Assembly: GCF_014643915.1 (NCBI RefSeq)
Contig: NZ_BMKE01000012.1
Span: 44,680-108,679 of the forward strand
Source of the DNA: Oceanisphaera marina
GTDB taxonomy: Bacteria; Pseudomonadota; Gammaproteobacteria; Enterobacterales; Aeromonadaceae
Length of the DNA: 64,000 nt
Direction: 5' to 3'
Part shown: positions 16,526-26,849 of the stretch, piece after piece
Layout of the letters: each line of letters starts with the position of its first letter
How positions within the stretch are numbered: the first letter of the stretch is position 1
Made by a program: the position numbers and the translations under genes
Notes under the pieces: model-generated
Databases searched by the model: none
Seen by the model: only the letters and a program-made list of their open reading frames with translations
Told to the model about the DNA's origin: nothing

Positions 16526-17827
16526 TCAGCCGATTTTTTGTCGCGGCGAAACTTGTTGCAAATCGAAGGACTGGCGAACCAGCGCTCGCATATCATATCC
16601 CGTCGGTGCCTGATGCGCCCTGAGACCGAACTCCGGCAGCACGGCAAAGATATGATCGAAAATATCCCCTTGTATGGATTCGTACTCTACCCAGCTGGTC
16701 GTATTGGTAAAGGCATAAATCTCAACGGGAATACCATTCGGCGTTTGTTCAAGCTGGCGCACCATCAGCGTCATCTGTTGGTGAATGCGTGGGTGGCTTT
16801 TCAGTAATCTTTCCAGATAAATCCGAAAGGTGCCGATATTGGTCAGGCGACGGCCATTGGCCAGAGAGGATAAATCCAGTTGCTGATTACTATTATATTG
16901 GGTGAGCTCCTGCACTTTTTCATCCAGATAAGGCGCCAGCATTTGGGCCCGTTGCAGCCGATGAATATCCTCTGTTTGCAAGAAATGCACGCTGCTGCTG
17001 TCGAGCAACAGGCTGCGTTTCAGCCGCCGGCCGCCCGACTCGCTCATGCCCCGCCAGTTTTTAAAGGAATCGGAAATCAGCGCGTAGGTAGGAATAGTAG
17101 TAATGGTGTTATCCCAGTTTTGTACCTTGACCGTGGTAAGCCCGATATCGATGACCGCACCATCAGCCCCGTATTTGGGCATTTCCAGCCAGTCTCCCAC
17201 GGTCAGCATATTATTGGCCGACAGCTGAATACCGGCCACCAGCCCCAGAATCGGATCTTTGAATACCAGCATGAGTACCGCCGTCATGGCGCCCAGGCCA
17301 CTGAGTAGCAGCAGCGGCGACTTGCCAATCAGCAGCGACACAATCAACAGGCCGATAAAAATACTGGCGATCAGCTTGATGCTCTGAAAAATACCGCGCA
17401 GCGGAAAATGCCGCATGGCCGGTTTGTGCCGGGAAATATCCAGCAAGGCATCCAGCAAAGAGAACAGCGACAGCATGCCATACAGCAAAATCCAGATATG
17501 TGCCGTCGACTGAATCAGGGGTAACAAGGTGGACTCGTTTTCCAGCCAGAGTCCCGCCTGAATATAGATGATGATGCCTTGCAGCGTCAGGGCCAGCCTG
17601 CTGAACAACTTGCGTTCAAAAAATGCCTTGCGCCAAATTTGCTGATTGCCCCGCGCTCGGCTGCCGACCCAGGAGATCACCACCCTGTGCAATAGAAAAT
17701 GAATGCCCACCGAAATCAAGATAATCAGTACTATGGCACAAGCGGTATATGCCAAGTCCGAAAATTGCGGAATGTATTTGTCCAGCCAGGGCATGACCAG
17801 CCCTTCCAGATCGCTCACTTCATCCAT
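16526..17827 (-). CDS. MscS-family mechanosensitive channel, YbdG type
   Basis: 433 residues. Opens under membrane tension to release osmolytes. Five hydrophobic segments between about 20 and 190, the last (LLLLSGLGAMTAVLMLVFKDPILGLVAGIQL) being the pore-lining helix with the MscS signature, then the soluble beta domain and alpha/beta cage. SFKNWRGMSESGGRRLKRSL is characteristic of the YbdG miniconductance branch. Start at 17827 (ATG) is the only plausible one. A terminator follows; upstream is a GST gene 54 bp away in the same direction. Confidence 0.88.
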   Translation of the reverse strand: MDEVSDLEGLVMPWLDKYIPQFSDLAYTACAIVLIILISVGIHFLLHRVVISWVGSRARGNQQIWRKAFFERKLFSRLALTLQGIIIYIQAGLWLENESTLLPLIQSTAHIWILLYGMLSLFSLLDALLDISRHKPAMRHFPLRGIFQSIKLIASIFIGLLIVSLLIGKSPLLLLSGLGAMTAVLMLVFKDPILGLVAGIQLSANNMLTVGDWLEMPKYGADGAVIDIGLTTVKVQNWDNTITTIPTYALISDSFKNWRGMSESGGRRLKRSLLLDSSSVHFLQTEDIHRLQRAQMLAPYLDEKVQELTQYNSNQQLDLSSLANGRRLTNIGTFRIYLERLLKSHPRIHQQMTLMVRQLEQTPNGIPVEIYAFTNTTSWVEYESIQGDIFDHIFAVLPEFGLRAHQAPTGYDMRALVRQSFDLQQVSPRQKIG

Positions 17828-17881
17828 TATGGTTTCCTACTTTTCAAAAATTAAATCGACATTCAGCATGCGCTGTCATTA

Positions 17882-18565
17882 TCACTGGGTCGTCCTGGGC
17901 CCGTATAAATAGGTCCCGCCTTTTTTCAGTGCCCGCAAATAAGCCGGCCTCGTTTGTAACTGCGTGACATAGGATTTCAATCTGGGATAACTGTCGGCCA
18001 GCCTGGCTCTGTGCATGGCCGCTTCCAGAGGAAAGCTCATCTGAATATCGGCCGCACTGATATGTTCACCCAGAAACCATTCATGACAGGCTAGATGATC
18101 CGCGACAAAGTTCAGGTGGGTGTGAAGTTGTTGATTCAGGAAGGCGTTATCGACGCCGGCTACTATTTTTTTCACCAGCGGACGAATAAAAAACGGCATG
18201 GGTGCCTGCTGCATTTTGTCGAACACATGACGCATCAGCAATGGCGGCATCAAAGACCCTTCGGCATAATGCAACCAGTAAACATAATCCCACCAGGCTT
18301 GAGTATTGGCTTCGGGTAACAAGGTGCGGCTCCCGTAGCGCTGCGCCAGATAGTCGATAATGGCCCCCGATTCGGCCAGCCGGATATTCCCGTCAATTAA
18401 TATCGGCGCCTTGCCCAACGGATGTACCCGTTTAAGGCTCTCGGGCGCCAGGCTGGTATTGACGTCGCGCTGGTAGAACTTAATCTCATAGTCCAGTTCC
18501 AACTCTTCCAGCATCCAGAGAATACGCTGTGAGCGAGAGTCATTAAGATAATGCAGCTGTATCAT
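17882..18565 (-). CDS. Glutathione S-transferase family protein
   Basis: 227 residues with the thioredoxin-like N-terminal domain (MIQLHYLNDSRSQRILWMLEELELDYEI; Ser10 or Ser12 as possible catalytic residue, and PILID plus AESGAIIDYL as the glutathione-binding cis-Pro and Glu-Ser motif) and an all-helical C-terminal domain from about 90. A cytosolic detoxification or stress role is assumed; the substrate is unknown. Same strand as the mechanosensitive channel gene but a shared transcript is not certain. Confidence 0.85.
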   Translation of the reverse strand: MIQLHYLNDSRSQRILWMLEELELDYEIKFYQRDVNTSLAPESLKRVHPLGKAPILIDGNIRLAESGAIIDYLAQRYGSRTLLPEANTQAWWDYVYWLHYAEGSLMPPLLMRHVFDKMQQAPMPFFIRPLVKKIVAGVDNAFLNQQLHTHLNFVADHLACHEWFLGEHISAADIQMSFPLEAAMHRARLADSYPRLKSYVTQLQTRPAYLRALKKGGTYLYGPRTTQ

Positions 18566-18771
18566 GCCGTCCCTTCCTTAATTAAGGTCGTCTCATCTGT
18601 ACTGAGTGGGAAAACAGCACCATAGCATAAATTATCGTCTGCCAAGGTGCTCAATCCGGGCAGTTATTTATTGAACATTAAGACTTATGTCGAATACAAC
18701 ATTCTGATAACAACTCCTATTATCTGCTGTGAAATGACACCATTAAGATGGTCACCATCAAGGAGAATCCC

Positions 18772-20235
18772 GTGTCACAAACCAACAACAGCAGTTACCG
18801 CGCCAAGCACAAGCCCCGTCGCGACTTCGACAGCCGCGCCGCTTATCTCGAACATGAACTGACCATAATGGAGCCCAAACGCTGGCGTTTGAACCTGCCA
18901 TTCAAGGACTACCGTTTTGAGCTGGAAGATCTGGTGCCAGCCCTTGCGGCGACCATAGGTAAAATCGTGATGGTGGCCGCCGTGGTGGCCGCCTTTGCCG
19001 GACCTCTGGGGCTGTCTGATGCTTTCGTGGTAGAAAACGTGCGTTTCGAAATGCTGATCGCCGCCGTGTTGTTCGTGATCCTGTTTTCGGGATTGATCAA
19101 CCCGACCGCCAACCTGGCCGGTACCCACGGCCCCATGATCCCGCTGATCCCCCTGATCGTCGCCTCCGGCGGTCACCCCTTGGCACTGGGCCTGCTGGTC
19201 GGCCTGTTTGGCTTGCTGCTCAGTATTACCAAGGGCGGCAGCAAATTGATGGCACTCACCAGTGACGGGGTGCGAGGCGGCCTGCTGATTTATCTCGGCG
19301 CCGTGGGTCTGTTCAGCCAGCTCAAGGCGCTGACTGCCTGGGCCAATGGTATCGACATGGGCTATATCGCCTTTGCGGTCATTTTAAGCACCATCATCAT
19401 GTATGCCCTGCTGGCAAGGCTGGAAATGCGCTGGTTGTCCATTCCGCTCGGCTCCGGCATTGCCTTCGTGATTGCCATCGCTCTGGGCGCACCGTTCGAG
19501 TTTGTTACCGAGCCCGGCATGCCTCATCTTTCTCCTTCCTACTGGTGGGGTGAAAATACCGGTTGGCAGATGGGGTGGCCCGAGCTGCATCACTTTGTCA
19601 GCGTGGCCCCTTTCGCCGTGTTGGCGGTAGCCATGTGGTCGCCCGACTTCATGGGACACCGGGTATTTCAGGAACTGAACTATCCGAAAAAAGCCACCAA
19701 GGTGCTGATGAACGTGGACGACACCATGGGTATCGCCTCGGTTCGCCAGGCGGTGGGCAGCGTACTCGGCGGCGGTAACCTCGCTTCCTCCTGGGGTACC
19801 TACATGATTCCCGCTGCTATCGCCAAGCGCCCCATTCCCGCTGGCGCCATACTGACCGGCATTATGTGTATTGCCGCCGCGATCTGGGGTTATCCCATGG
19901 ATCTGGCGGTCTGGGCGCCGGTGTTGAGAGTGGCGTTGATAGTTGGGGTATTCATGCCCTTGCTGGAAGCAGGCATGCAGATGACGCGCAGCACCACCAG
20001 CAGCCAGTCTGCCGGCATAGTGGTATTCGCCTCCGCCTTCGTGAACCCGGTATTCGGTTGGTCGATGACCATGTTGCTCGACAACCTGGGCCTGATTGGT
20101 GACAAGGAGCGCGGAAAAACACTGCGCCGCACCGACCGCTGGGTGATCCCCGGCGTGACCTTTATCATACTGCTGGCCATCATGGCCGCCGTAGGCATGC
20201 TGCCCGGTATTCCGGCACTGATCACCGCCGAATAA
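18772..20235 (+). CDS. DUF3360 family membrane permease
   Basis: 487 residues with about 12 hydrophobic segments from residue 55 on, of the DUF3360 family, distantly similar to sulfate/xanthine-type (SulP/NCS2) permeases; GTHGPMIPLIPLIVASGG and SVLGGGNLASSWGTYMIPAA are motif-like stretches. The N-terminal 45 residues are hydrophilic and basic. GTG at 18772 is chosen because AAGGAG precedes it by 7 bases; the ATG at 18748 lacks a ribosome site. The transported substrate is unknown. A terminator follows. Confidence 0.8.
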   Translation: MSQTNNSSYRAKHKPRRDFDSRAAYLEHELTIMEPKRWRLNLPFKDYRFELEDLVPALAATIGKIVMVAAVVAAFAGPLGLSDAFVVENVRFEMLIAAVLFVILFSGLINPTANLAGTHGPMIPLIPLIVASGGHPLALGLLVGLFGLLLSITKGGSKLMALTSDGVRGGLLIYLGAVGLFSQLKALTAWANGIDMGYIAFAVILSTIIMYALLARLEMRWLSIPLGSGIAFVIAIALGAPFEFVTEPGMPHLSPSYWWGENTGWQMGWPELHHFVSVAPFAVLAVAMWSPDFMGHRVFQELNYPKKATKVLMNVDDTMGIASVRQAVGSVLGGGNLASSWGTYMIPAAIAKRPIPAGAILTGIMCIAAAIWGYPMDLAVWAPVLRVALIVGVFMPLLEAGMQMTRSTTSSQSAGIVVFASAFVNPVFGWSMTMLLDNLGLIGDKERGKTLRRTDRWVIPGVTFIILLAIMAAVGMLPGIPALITAE

Positions 20236-20254
20236 CGGGTGCGCAAAACCAGAG

Positions 20255-20284
20255 AAAAAGCCGGAGCCATGCTCCGGCTTTTTA
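20255..20284. terminator. Bidirectional rho-independent terminator
   Basis: AAAAAGCCGGAGC-CAT-GCTCCGGCTTTTT between the convergent DUF3360 permease and sbcC genes. Confidence 0.92.
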
Positions 20285-20319
20285 TTGGCCTTAATCCTTT
20301 CAGGCAACAAACCCGCCGC

Positions 20320-23300
20320 TTATAGCGCAAATTCCGCTGCCAGTCGGCTCAGCCCCAGCCCCTGGCTCTTGCTCAGCTTGATCTGCACCGGTACCCGCTC
20401 CTTCAAGGCATCTATGTGGCTGATCACCCCTATCATCTTGCCGCTGGCATTCAAGGCATCCAGAGCATCCAGCGCCACCTCCAGGGTTTCGGCATCCAGG
20501 GTACCGAAGCCTTCATCTAGGAACAATGAATCGATGCGGGTCTTGCTGCTGACCAGATCCGACAGCGCCAGCGCCAGCGCCAGACTGACCAGGAAGCTTT
20601 CTCCGCCGGACAGGGTCTGGGTATCCCGGGCCACATCCGCCTGCCAGGTATCAATCACCGACAATTCCAGCTCGCCGCCGCACTTGCGCGCCAGTTGATA
20701 GCGCCCATGCAAACGTACCAGTCGCTGATTGGCTAGGTGCACCAGATGCTCCAGGGTCAACCCTTGAGCAAAACGACGATACTTGGCGCCATCGGCGGAG
20801 CCAATCAGGTGATTGAGCTGCTCCCATAGTTGCAGCTGTTGCTGCTGGGTATCGATATTGTCGAATAATGCCTGCTGACGCTGACGACGCTCGGCATCGA
20901 CGGTCAATTTGGCACGACAGCCACCAATGTGCTGCTGAATACGAGCTACTTCGGCTTGACCTTGCTGCAGTTGCTGCTGCAAGGTCGCCTGAGCCGCGGG
21001 ATCCGTTTCTCCCAGTTGGAGGGTCGCTTGCTGCTGCTGGTGTTGGGCCTGTTCCAGCAGGGTGTTCGCTTTATACAATGCCTGCTCCAGCTGCTGCTGG
21101 TACTCGGATAACCGTGCTTGCTCATCGTCACTCAACCGGGCTGCCAAAAAGTCGCTGTCATCGGCAAAGGGGCTGGCGCTAAGTGCCTGCCGCCAGGCCT
21201 GATGCTGGGCTTCATAGTCCGCAGCCTGCTCCGAAGCATGCTGCTCCATGGCCTGCAAGCGAGCCGTTTTTTGCCGCAACTGCTCGGTTAGCGCTTGCCA
21301 CTGTTCGGTCAGTTGAGCCAGGGCCGCAGCCGGATCTGCAACGGAGCTTAATAGCGACTTGTCGACCAGCACAAGCTGCTGCCATCGGGATTGCCATTGC
21401 GCCTGCTCGGCTTCTGCCTGCCGCTGCTGCTCCGTTAGCTGCCGTTGCTCAGCCAACAACGTCTGCACACGAGCGTGCTGCTGCTGCCACTGCTGCCATG
21501 CCTGTTCACGCTCTGCCAGCCAGCTTTGCCAGTTGCCGGGGGCCGGCCAGTTCAGCGCTTGCAGAGAGGCGGTCAATGCCGTTTCTTGCTGCTGCAATAA
21601 CTGCTGTTGCTGATTAATCTGGCGCTGGCATTGCTCGGCCTGATCCATCAGCGACTGTCGCTGTTGCGCGTACAGGCTATCTTGATGCTGTAACCGGGCC
21701 AGGGCACCCTCTGCCTGCTGACGTTGTTGCTGTGCCTGCTGTAGCTGGGTTTGTTGTTGCTCTATGGCAGAGAGCTGCTGTTCCAGGGTGTGTAAATATT
21801 CTTGCCGCTGCGCCACTGCATCCTGCTGGGCCTGAGCGGTGTCGGCCTCGATCGCAAGCTGGGACAAACCACTTTGTATTTGCTTGGTGAGCGCCTCTAT
21901 ATCTTGCGCCAGCTGTTGCAGCTGCTGCTCGGCTTGCTGCACTTTGGCCTGCTGTCTGGCAAATGCCTGGTTAAGCTGCTGCCCTTGCTGCTCCAACGCC
22001 GCACGCTGGCGCTGTTTATCGGCCAGACTGTTCGCCGTGGCATCATCCAGTGCCTGATAGGCGGCAATGGCGGGGTGAGTTTCACTGCCACACAGTGGGC
22101 AGGCTTCATCTGGCTGCAGTCTCGCCCTGTGCTGTTCCAATGCGCGAATGCGCTGCTCCTGCTCCAGCAGCTTTTCTTTATCGCGGATCTGCTCTTGCAA
22201 CACTTTATAATCACCGCGAGATTGCTGCAGCTGGTGCTCCAGCTGCAGCAATTCGGGTTGTTGCGCCGTTAGCTGCTGCTGAGCGGCTTGGTGCGCCGCT
22301 TGCAGCCTGGCTAATTGGGGCCAGCTGTACAATAGCTGGCTCCATACCGGTTGCTGCTGCCTGAGGTTGTGCACCTGCTGGCGAAGATTGACCAGCGATT
22401 GTCCCGCCAGTGTCTGTTCCAGCCGTTGTTGCTGTTGTACTTCGGCGGCGCTGATGGTTTCCAGCTCGCGCCGGGCCGCATCCGTTTGTTGTTGCGACTG
22501 CTGTTGCTCGCGGGTGACAGTGTCCACTTGAGTGTGCAGCTGGCTCAAATCCTGCTTCAAGATATCCAGAGTCCGTTGCTCTTTCTCCTGCCCGCGAATT
22601 TGCCCACGCCAGTCAGCCAGATATTCACCCAGCCGTTCGGCGACCGGATTGCCGGCCATGCTTTGCTCCAGCCGAGCCTGTTCTTCACCCAACTGCTGTT
22701 GCGCCTGATTTAGCTGCTGCACTCGCTGCCGGCTCAGCTGTGCGCCTTGCCAGCAACCCTCATGCTGCTGTTCGGTTAACTGCTGTTGCTCATGCTGCAA
22801 CTGGCCAAGCTGCTGCTGCAGTTGTTGTTGTCGGGTTTGACTATGCTCTCGCTGGGCCCAGGCAGCTTGCAAACGGTTGGCGGGCAAGGCTCGCGCCAGT
22901 CGGGTACGTTGCGCCTCACCGCCCTGCCAGGCTTGCTCGGCTTCTTGCTGCTGTTGGCGGGCCGTAGTCACTTGCTCTGTTGTCTGCTTGTAGGCCGTAA
23001 TCTGGGACAGGCTGGTGTTAATTTGCTGCAAGGCATGGCTTTTTTGCTGTTGCTCAAGCTCGGCGGCATCAATGTCGGCCTGCATCTGCTGGCGCTGCTC
23101 GTCACCGAGCAACTCCATGCCCTGGGCGCGGGCATTAAGCTCGGCCAGAGTGCTCTGCTGTTCGCGGGTTTGCTCAAACACCCGCCTCGACAACTGGGCA
23201 TAAATATCGGTGCCGGTAAGCTCTTCCAGCAGCTCGGCTCGCTCGTTGGCATTGGCATGCAAAAAGGCGGCAAATCCCCCCTGCGCCAGCAACATGGACT

Positions 23301-23742
23301 TGGTAAAGCGACCAAAATCCAGGCCACTGAGCTCTTCCGTCAGGCGCAGCTTGTCGTTGATTTTGTTGGTCAGAATGGTGCCATCCAGGCTGGCCAGTTC
23401 CACCTTGGGCGCTTGCAGTTTGCCGTCCAGCTTGTCTCGTGAACGGCGCTGACTCCAGAAGGCACGATAACCCTGGCCCTTGATGTCGAATTCCACTTCC
23501 GCCAGACAGTCGGCGGTGTGGCGGGTCATCAGCTCGTTGCTGCTGGCCGATACCGACTTCATGCGCGGCGTTTCGTGATACAAGGCCAGGCAGATCGCAT
23601 CGAGCAGCGTGGTTTTACCGGCACCGGTCGGCCCGACGATGGCAAACAGGCCGTTGTCGCAGAAAGGCGGCTGAGTGAAGTCGATTTTCCACTCCCCTTT
23701 AAGGGAGTTCAGGTTTTTTAACCGCAAGCTCAGGATTTTCAT
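20320..23742 (-). CDS. sbcC: SbcC, exonuclease subunit (SMC-like ATPase)
   Basis: 1140 residues. ATPase subunit of the SbcCD nuclease, which opens DNA hairpins and double-strand ends. Walker A GPTGAGKTT (37-45), two long Gln/Leu/Ala-rich coiled coils around a zinc hook CPLC at 548-551, then the C-terminal ATPase lobe with signature LSGGESFLVSLALALALSDL and Walker B SLFLDEGFGTLD. The coiled coil is unusually Gln-rich. The start codon overlaps the sbcD stop (ATGA), the standard sbcDC operon order. Confidence 0.96.
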   Translation of the reverse strand: MKILSLRLKNLNSLKGEWKIDFTQPPFCDNGLFAIVGPTGAGKTTLLDAICLALYHETPRMKSVSASSNELMTRHTADCLAEVEFDIKGQGYRAFWSQRRSRDKLDGKLQAPKVELASLDGTILTNKINDKLRLTEELSGLDFGRFTKSMLLAQGGFAAFLHANANERAELLEELTGTDIYAQLSRRVFEQTREQQSTLAELNARAQGMELLGDEQRQQMQADIDAAELEQQQKSHALQQINTSLSQITAYKQTTEQVTTARQQQQEAEQAWQGGEAQRTRLARALPANRLQAAWAQREHSQTRQQQLQQQLGQLQHEQQQLTEQQHEGCWQGAQLSRQRVQQLNQAQQQLGEEQARLEQSMAGNPVAERLGEYLADWRGQIRGQEKEQRTLDILKQDLSQLHTQVDTVTREQQQSQQQTDAARRELETISAAEVQQQQRLEQTLAGQSLVNLRQQVHNLRQQQPVWSQLLYSWPQLARLQAAHQAAQQQLTAQQPELLQLEHQLQQSRGDYKVLQEQIRDKEKLLEQEQRIRALEQHRARLQPDEACPLCGSETHPAIAAYQALDDATANSLADKQRQRAALEQQGQQLNQAFARQQAKVQQAEQQLQQLAQDIEALTKQIQSGLSQLAIEADTAQAQQDAVAQRQEYLHTLEQQLSAIEQQQTQLQQAQQQRQQAEGALARLQHQDSLYAQQRQSLMDQAEQCQRQINQQQQLLQQQETALTASLQALNWPAPGNWQSWLAEREQAWQQWQQQHARVQTLLAEQRQLTEQQRQAEAEQAQWQSRWQQLVLVDKSLLSSVADPAAALAQLTEQWQALTEQLRQKTARLQAMEQHASEQAADYEAQHQAWRQALSASPFADDSDFLAARLSDDEQARLSEYQQQLEQALYKANTLLEQAQHQQQQATLQLGETDPAAQATLQQQLQQGQAEVARIQQHIGGCRAKLTVDAERRQRQQALFDNIDTQQQQLQLWEQLNHLIGSADGAKYRRFAQGLTLEHLVHLANQRLVRLHGRYQLARKCGGELELSVIDTWQADVARDTQTLSGGESFLVSLALALALSDLVSSKTRIDSLFLDEGFGTLDAETLEVALDALDALNASGKMIGVISHIDALKERVPVQIKLSKSQGLGLSRLAAEFAL

Positions 23743-24962
23743 GACTCTTGCTCCATCTCTGCCAACACCCCTTGATACAGGTCGTTAAGCGCCTGCTCGC
23801 GATCTGCTGGCAAAGCCTCGGCTGCCAGCCGCTGGGCAAACACTTCGTGCGGCGTCATTTCACTCAAGGTGATCCGCGATTCAGCGGTCAACCCATCCAG
23901 CAGCGCCGTGCGCTGGCGGCGCACCAGCAATATCTCCAGCGCCAGTCCGTCGGCCAGTTGTTCGACCCTGGGTTGCAAGTCACTCAAATAGTCGTCTTCT
24001 GCCACCGTCACCTCTAGCCATACCGGCAGCGTGTGCTGGTGCGCCTCTTGCTCCGCCACCGCTCGCATGGCCTGGGCCAACTGCTGCAGATTGCCCTTCA
24101 CCCTGGCCATGGGCTGAAATACCGGCACCGGCAACGGCGTGACCGCCGCCAAGCCCTCAGGGCCCACCTCCACCAATAACACTTCTTTTTGCTGGCCCAC
24201 TTCATCGAAGCTCAAGGCAATGGGCGAGCCGCTGTAACGAATATGCTCATAACCACCGACTTTTTGCGGCCGATGAATATGGCCCAGCGCAATATAATCC
24301 GCAGGAGGGAAGGCACTGGCAGGAAAGGCATCCAGAGTGCCAATATAGATTTCGCGTACCGAATCGCTGCTGCTGGCGCCCACCGTGGTTAAATGACCGG
24401 TGGCAATAATAGGCAAGGGGCGACCATGAGCTTGCCGACGCTGTTCGGCCTGGGCAAATAATTGCTGGTAGTGACCGGCAATCGCCTGCTGCAAGGTATG
24501 TTGCTTGTCGGCGGCACTTTGTCCCGACTCACTGGCCATTACCTCACGGGCGCGAATAAACGGCACCGCGCACAACACAGCCCCCGGCTCACCGGCACTA
24601 TTGTGCAGCGTGATCACCTGATGCTGCGCATCGGCCAGCACCCCCGGAATCACCTGCACATTCAGGCACTCCAACAGGCTGCGCGACTCGTTCAGCATGG
24701 CTACAGAGTCATGATTCCCACCCAGTATCACCAGCTGCGCACCGGTTTGCTGCAGTTCAACGATAAAGCCGTTATACAGCTCGCGGGCATAACTGGGCGG
24801 CGTGCCGGTATCAAACACATCACCCGCCACCAAAACCGCATCTATCTCGTGCGTATGCACCTGCTCCACCAGCCAACGCAAAAAGGCCTGATGTTCTTCA
24901 AAACGGGTTTTACCCATAAAGTGCTGGCCGAGATGCCAGTCGGAGGTGTGCAATATGCGCAT
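23739..24962 (-). CDS. sbcD: SbcD, exonuclease subunit (Mre11-like phosphoesterase)
   Basis: 407 residues. Metallophosphoesterase with the full motif set: SDWHLGQ (Asp8, His10), VAGDVFDTG, GGNHDS, ATGHLT and GHIHRPQ. Cleaves hairpins and palindromes together with SbcC. The open frame extends upstream to 25100 but MRILHTSDWHLG at 24962 is the universal start of the family. Upstream is the divergent EamA transporter gene. Confidence 0.96.
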   Translation of the reverse strand: MRILHTSDWHLGQHFMGKTRFEEHQAFLRWLVEQVHTHEIDAVLVAGDVFDTGTPPSYARELYNGFIVELQQTGAQLVILGGNHDSVAMLNESRSLLECLNVQVIPGVLADAQHQVITLHNSAGEPGAVLCAVPFIRAREVMASESGQSAADKQHTLQQAIAGHYQQLFAQAEQRRQAHGRPLPIIATGHLTTVGASSSDSVREIYIGTLDAFPASAFPPADYIALGHIHRPQKVGGYEHIRYSGSPIALSFDEVGQQKEVLLVEVGPEGLAAVTPLPVPVFQPMARVKGNLQQLAQAMRAVAEQEAHQHTLPVWLEVTVAEDDYLSDLQPRVEQLADGLALEILLVRRQRTALLDGLTAESRITLSEMTPHEVFAQRLAAEALPADREQALNDLYQGVLAEMEQES

Positions 24963-25098
24963 AGTGACTCTTATGATTAACAGGGAATGGTTGCCGCGAG
25001 CCGTTATTAAACCCGCTAACCGCCGGAGTGGCAAATCTGGCTTTGCTCTGTTCCCAAACTTGCTAGACTGAGCCTTTCCCGCTGATTTGCAGTGATAC

Positions 25099-26007
25099 AT
25101 GTCCTTTTCATACGATTACCTCGCCTTGGCGGCGGCAGCCTGCTGGGCCGTGGCCAGTTTGTTATCCGCCAATGCCGCGCGCCATCTGGGGGCCTTTGCC
25201 TTTTCTCGCTGGCGCATGTTTTGTGTCAGCGTCATGCTGTGGGGCATGGCAGTGTTAACCGGTGGCTGGAGCAGCCTGAGCAGTCACAGCCTGGGGATCA
25301 TGGCCATTTCCGGCCTTATCGGCATTTTTATCGGCGATACTGCCCTGTTTGCCGCCATGAATCGCCTTGGGCCGCGCCGCTCTGGAGTGCTGTTTGCCAC
25401 TCATGCGCTGTTTTCTGCCCTATTGGCCTATTGGGTGTTTGGCGAAGTGATCGCCGGCTGGACACTGGTGGGGTGCCTGTTATTGGTGAGTGGCGTGATG
25501 ACCGCCATTTTCATGGGCAAGCGCGCCAACGAAACCCATGCTTGGGAGCAGGACAACGGTTCCCCCTGGCCAGGCATTGCCCTGGGATTACTGGCCGCCC
25601 TGTGCCAATCGGTGGCCACCTTGATGGTAAAACCGGTGATGATGGATGAGCTGAGCGTCGTCGACCCTGTTTCTGCGTCGGCGGTACGCATGAGCACTGC
25701 CTTTCTGGCTCATCTGGGCTTGCTGTGGTGCGGTTGGTCGGTCGCTAAACCCCTGCAACGCATCAACTGGCCGATCTTTGGCATGGTGGCCATGAATGCC
25801 TTTCTGGCCATGGGGGTGGGAATGACATTGATTTTGCTGGCCTTGCGTTATGGGGAGGTGGGGATGGTGGCCATGCTGAGTTCGGTAAGCCCGGTACTGG
25901 TGTTACCCCTGTTGTGGCTGCTGATGAAACGGCGCCCCGCCAATGGTGCCTGGCTGGGTGCCGCCGTGACGGTGATGGGCACCATTTTAATCGTGGCCCG
26001 ACATTAA
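25099..26007 (+). CDS. EamA-family (drug/metabolite) transporter
   Basis: 302 residues with ten hydrophobic segments in two EamA repeats (about 5-140 and 155-300), the usual size for the DMT superfamily. Inner-membrane exporter; substrate unknown. Divergent from sbcD. An acidic/His loop between the repeats (NETHAWEQDNG) is not diagnostic. Confidence 0.88.
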   Translation: MSFSYDYLALAAAACWAVASLLSANAARHLGAFAFSRWRMFCVSVMLWGMAVLTGGWSSLSSHSLGIMAISGLIGIFIGDTALFAAMNRLGPRRSGVLFATHALFSALLAYWVFGEVIAGWTLVGCLLLVSGVMTAIFMGKRANETHAWEQDNGSPWPGIALGLLAALCQSVATLMVKPVMMDELSVVDPVSASAVRMSTAFLAHLGLLWCGWSVAKPLQRINWPIFGMVAMNAFLAMGVGMTLILLALRYGEVGMVAMLSSVSPVLVLPLLWLLMKRRPANGAWLGAAVTVMGTILIVARH

Positions 26008-26063
26008 AAATAACGTCATCAGCCGACTGTAAACGTTCAACCAGACCAGCTGATCGTGTACCG

Positions 26064-26681
26064 CTATTTCAATCCTTCTACTGCCATTACTTTCTGTACT
26101 GCCGGATCGGCTTTCATGTCCGCAAAGTGGCGTGCCACGTGTGGATAATCATCCAGGCCATTGGGCAGCACCTTGGTCGCCCAGTAGCAGTAGACAAAGG
26201 CGCAGGCATCGATAATGCCCCGCTCATCTTCCAGATAATAATCTCGACTAGCCAGATGGATGTCCATGCGCTTAAACAAGGGGATAACCTGGGCTGGCAC
26301 GGCGGCCTTGATGGCCTTTTTCGCCTCGGCACTGGTGTCGGTGGTATATTTTTCCGGATTGAAATACGGCGCGAATGCCCGGTATACATCGGCGTTAAAG
26401 AAGCTCAGCCAGTAATCACACTGACAATTCATGACCGGATCCTGCCCCGGGCCCAAGTGGGCTCCTTCTGGCAAGCGAGACAAATAACGTAAAATGGCGC
26501 TGTTTTGATACAAGGCGCCCATTTCTTCGGTGAATAGCACCGGCACCGTGGCCAGGTAGTTAATTTTAATAAATTCCGGATCTCGCGTATCCGCCAGCTC
26601 CAGCTCATAGGGCAAGTCCAGCCAAGCCAACACTATGTGGGAAGCGAGTGAACAAGCACCAGGCCTGTAATATAACTTCAT
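26064..26681 (-). CDS. Glutathione S-transferase
   Basis: 205 residues, beta/GstB-like: MKLYYRPGACSLASHIVLAWLDLPYEL (Ser/Cys at 10-11), VPVLFTEEMGALYQNSAILRYLS with the cis-Pro and binding Ser, helical C-terminus. The N-terminal YRPGACSLASHI is typical of bacterial beta-class GSTs, with Cys10 as possible mixed-disulfide residue. The MarR-type regulator gene lies upstream on the same strand and may be linked. Confidence 0.88.
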   Translation of the reverse strand: MKLYYRPGACSLASHIVLAWLDLPYELELADTRDPEFIKINYLATVPVLFTEEMGALYQNSAILRYLSRLPEGAHLGPGQDPVMNCQCDYWLSFFNADVYRAFAPYFNPEKYTTDTSAEAKKAIKAAVPAQVIPLFKRMDIHLASRDYYLEDERGIIDACAFVYCYWATKVLPNGLDDYPHVARHFADMKADPAVQKVMAVEGLK

Positions 26682-26849
26682 TCAATAACCTCCTAGATGG
26701 CCCTTGGGCCGCTCGGTCAATCTGCATTGATGTCGTCAACCGGCCCGAGCCTCCGAGTGCGACTCATTTGATTATCAGCAGAGAATCGATAATGCGCGAT
26801 CTTATCACCCCAACTTTATTGCACGATCGCTATAAAATTGAAGCATGTC

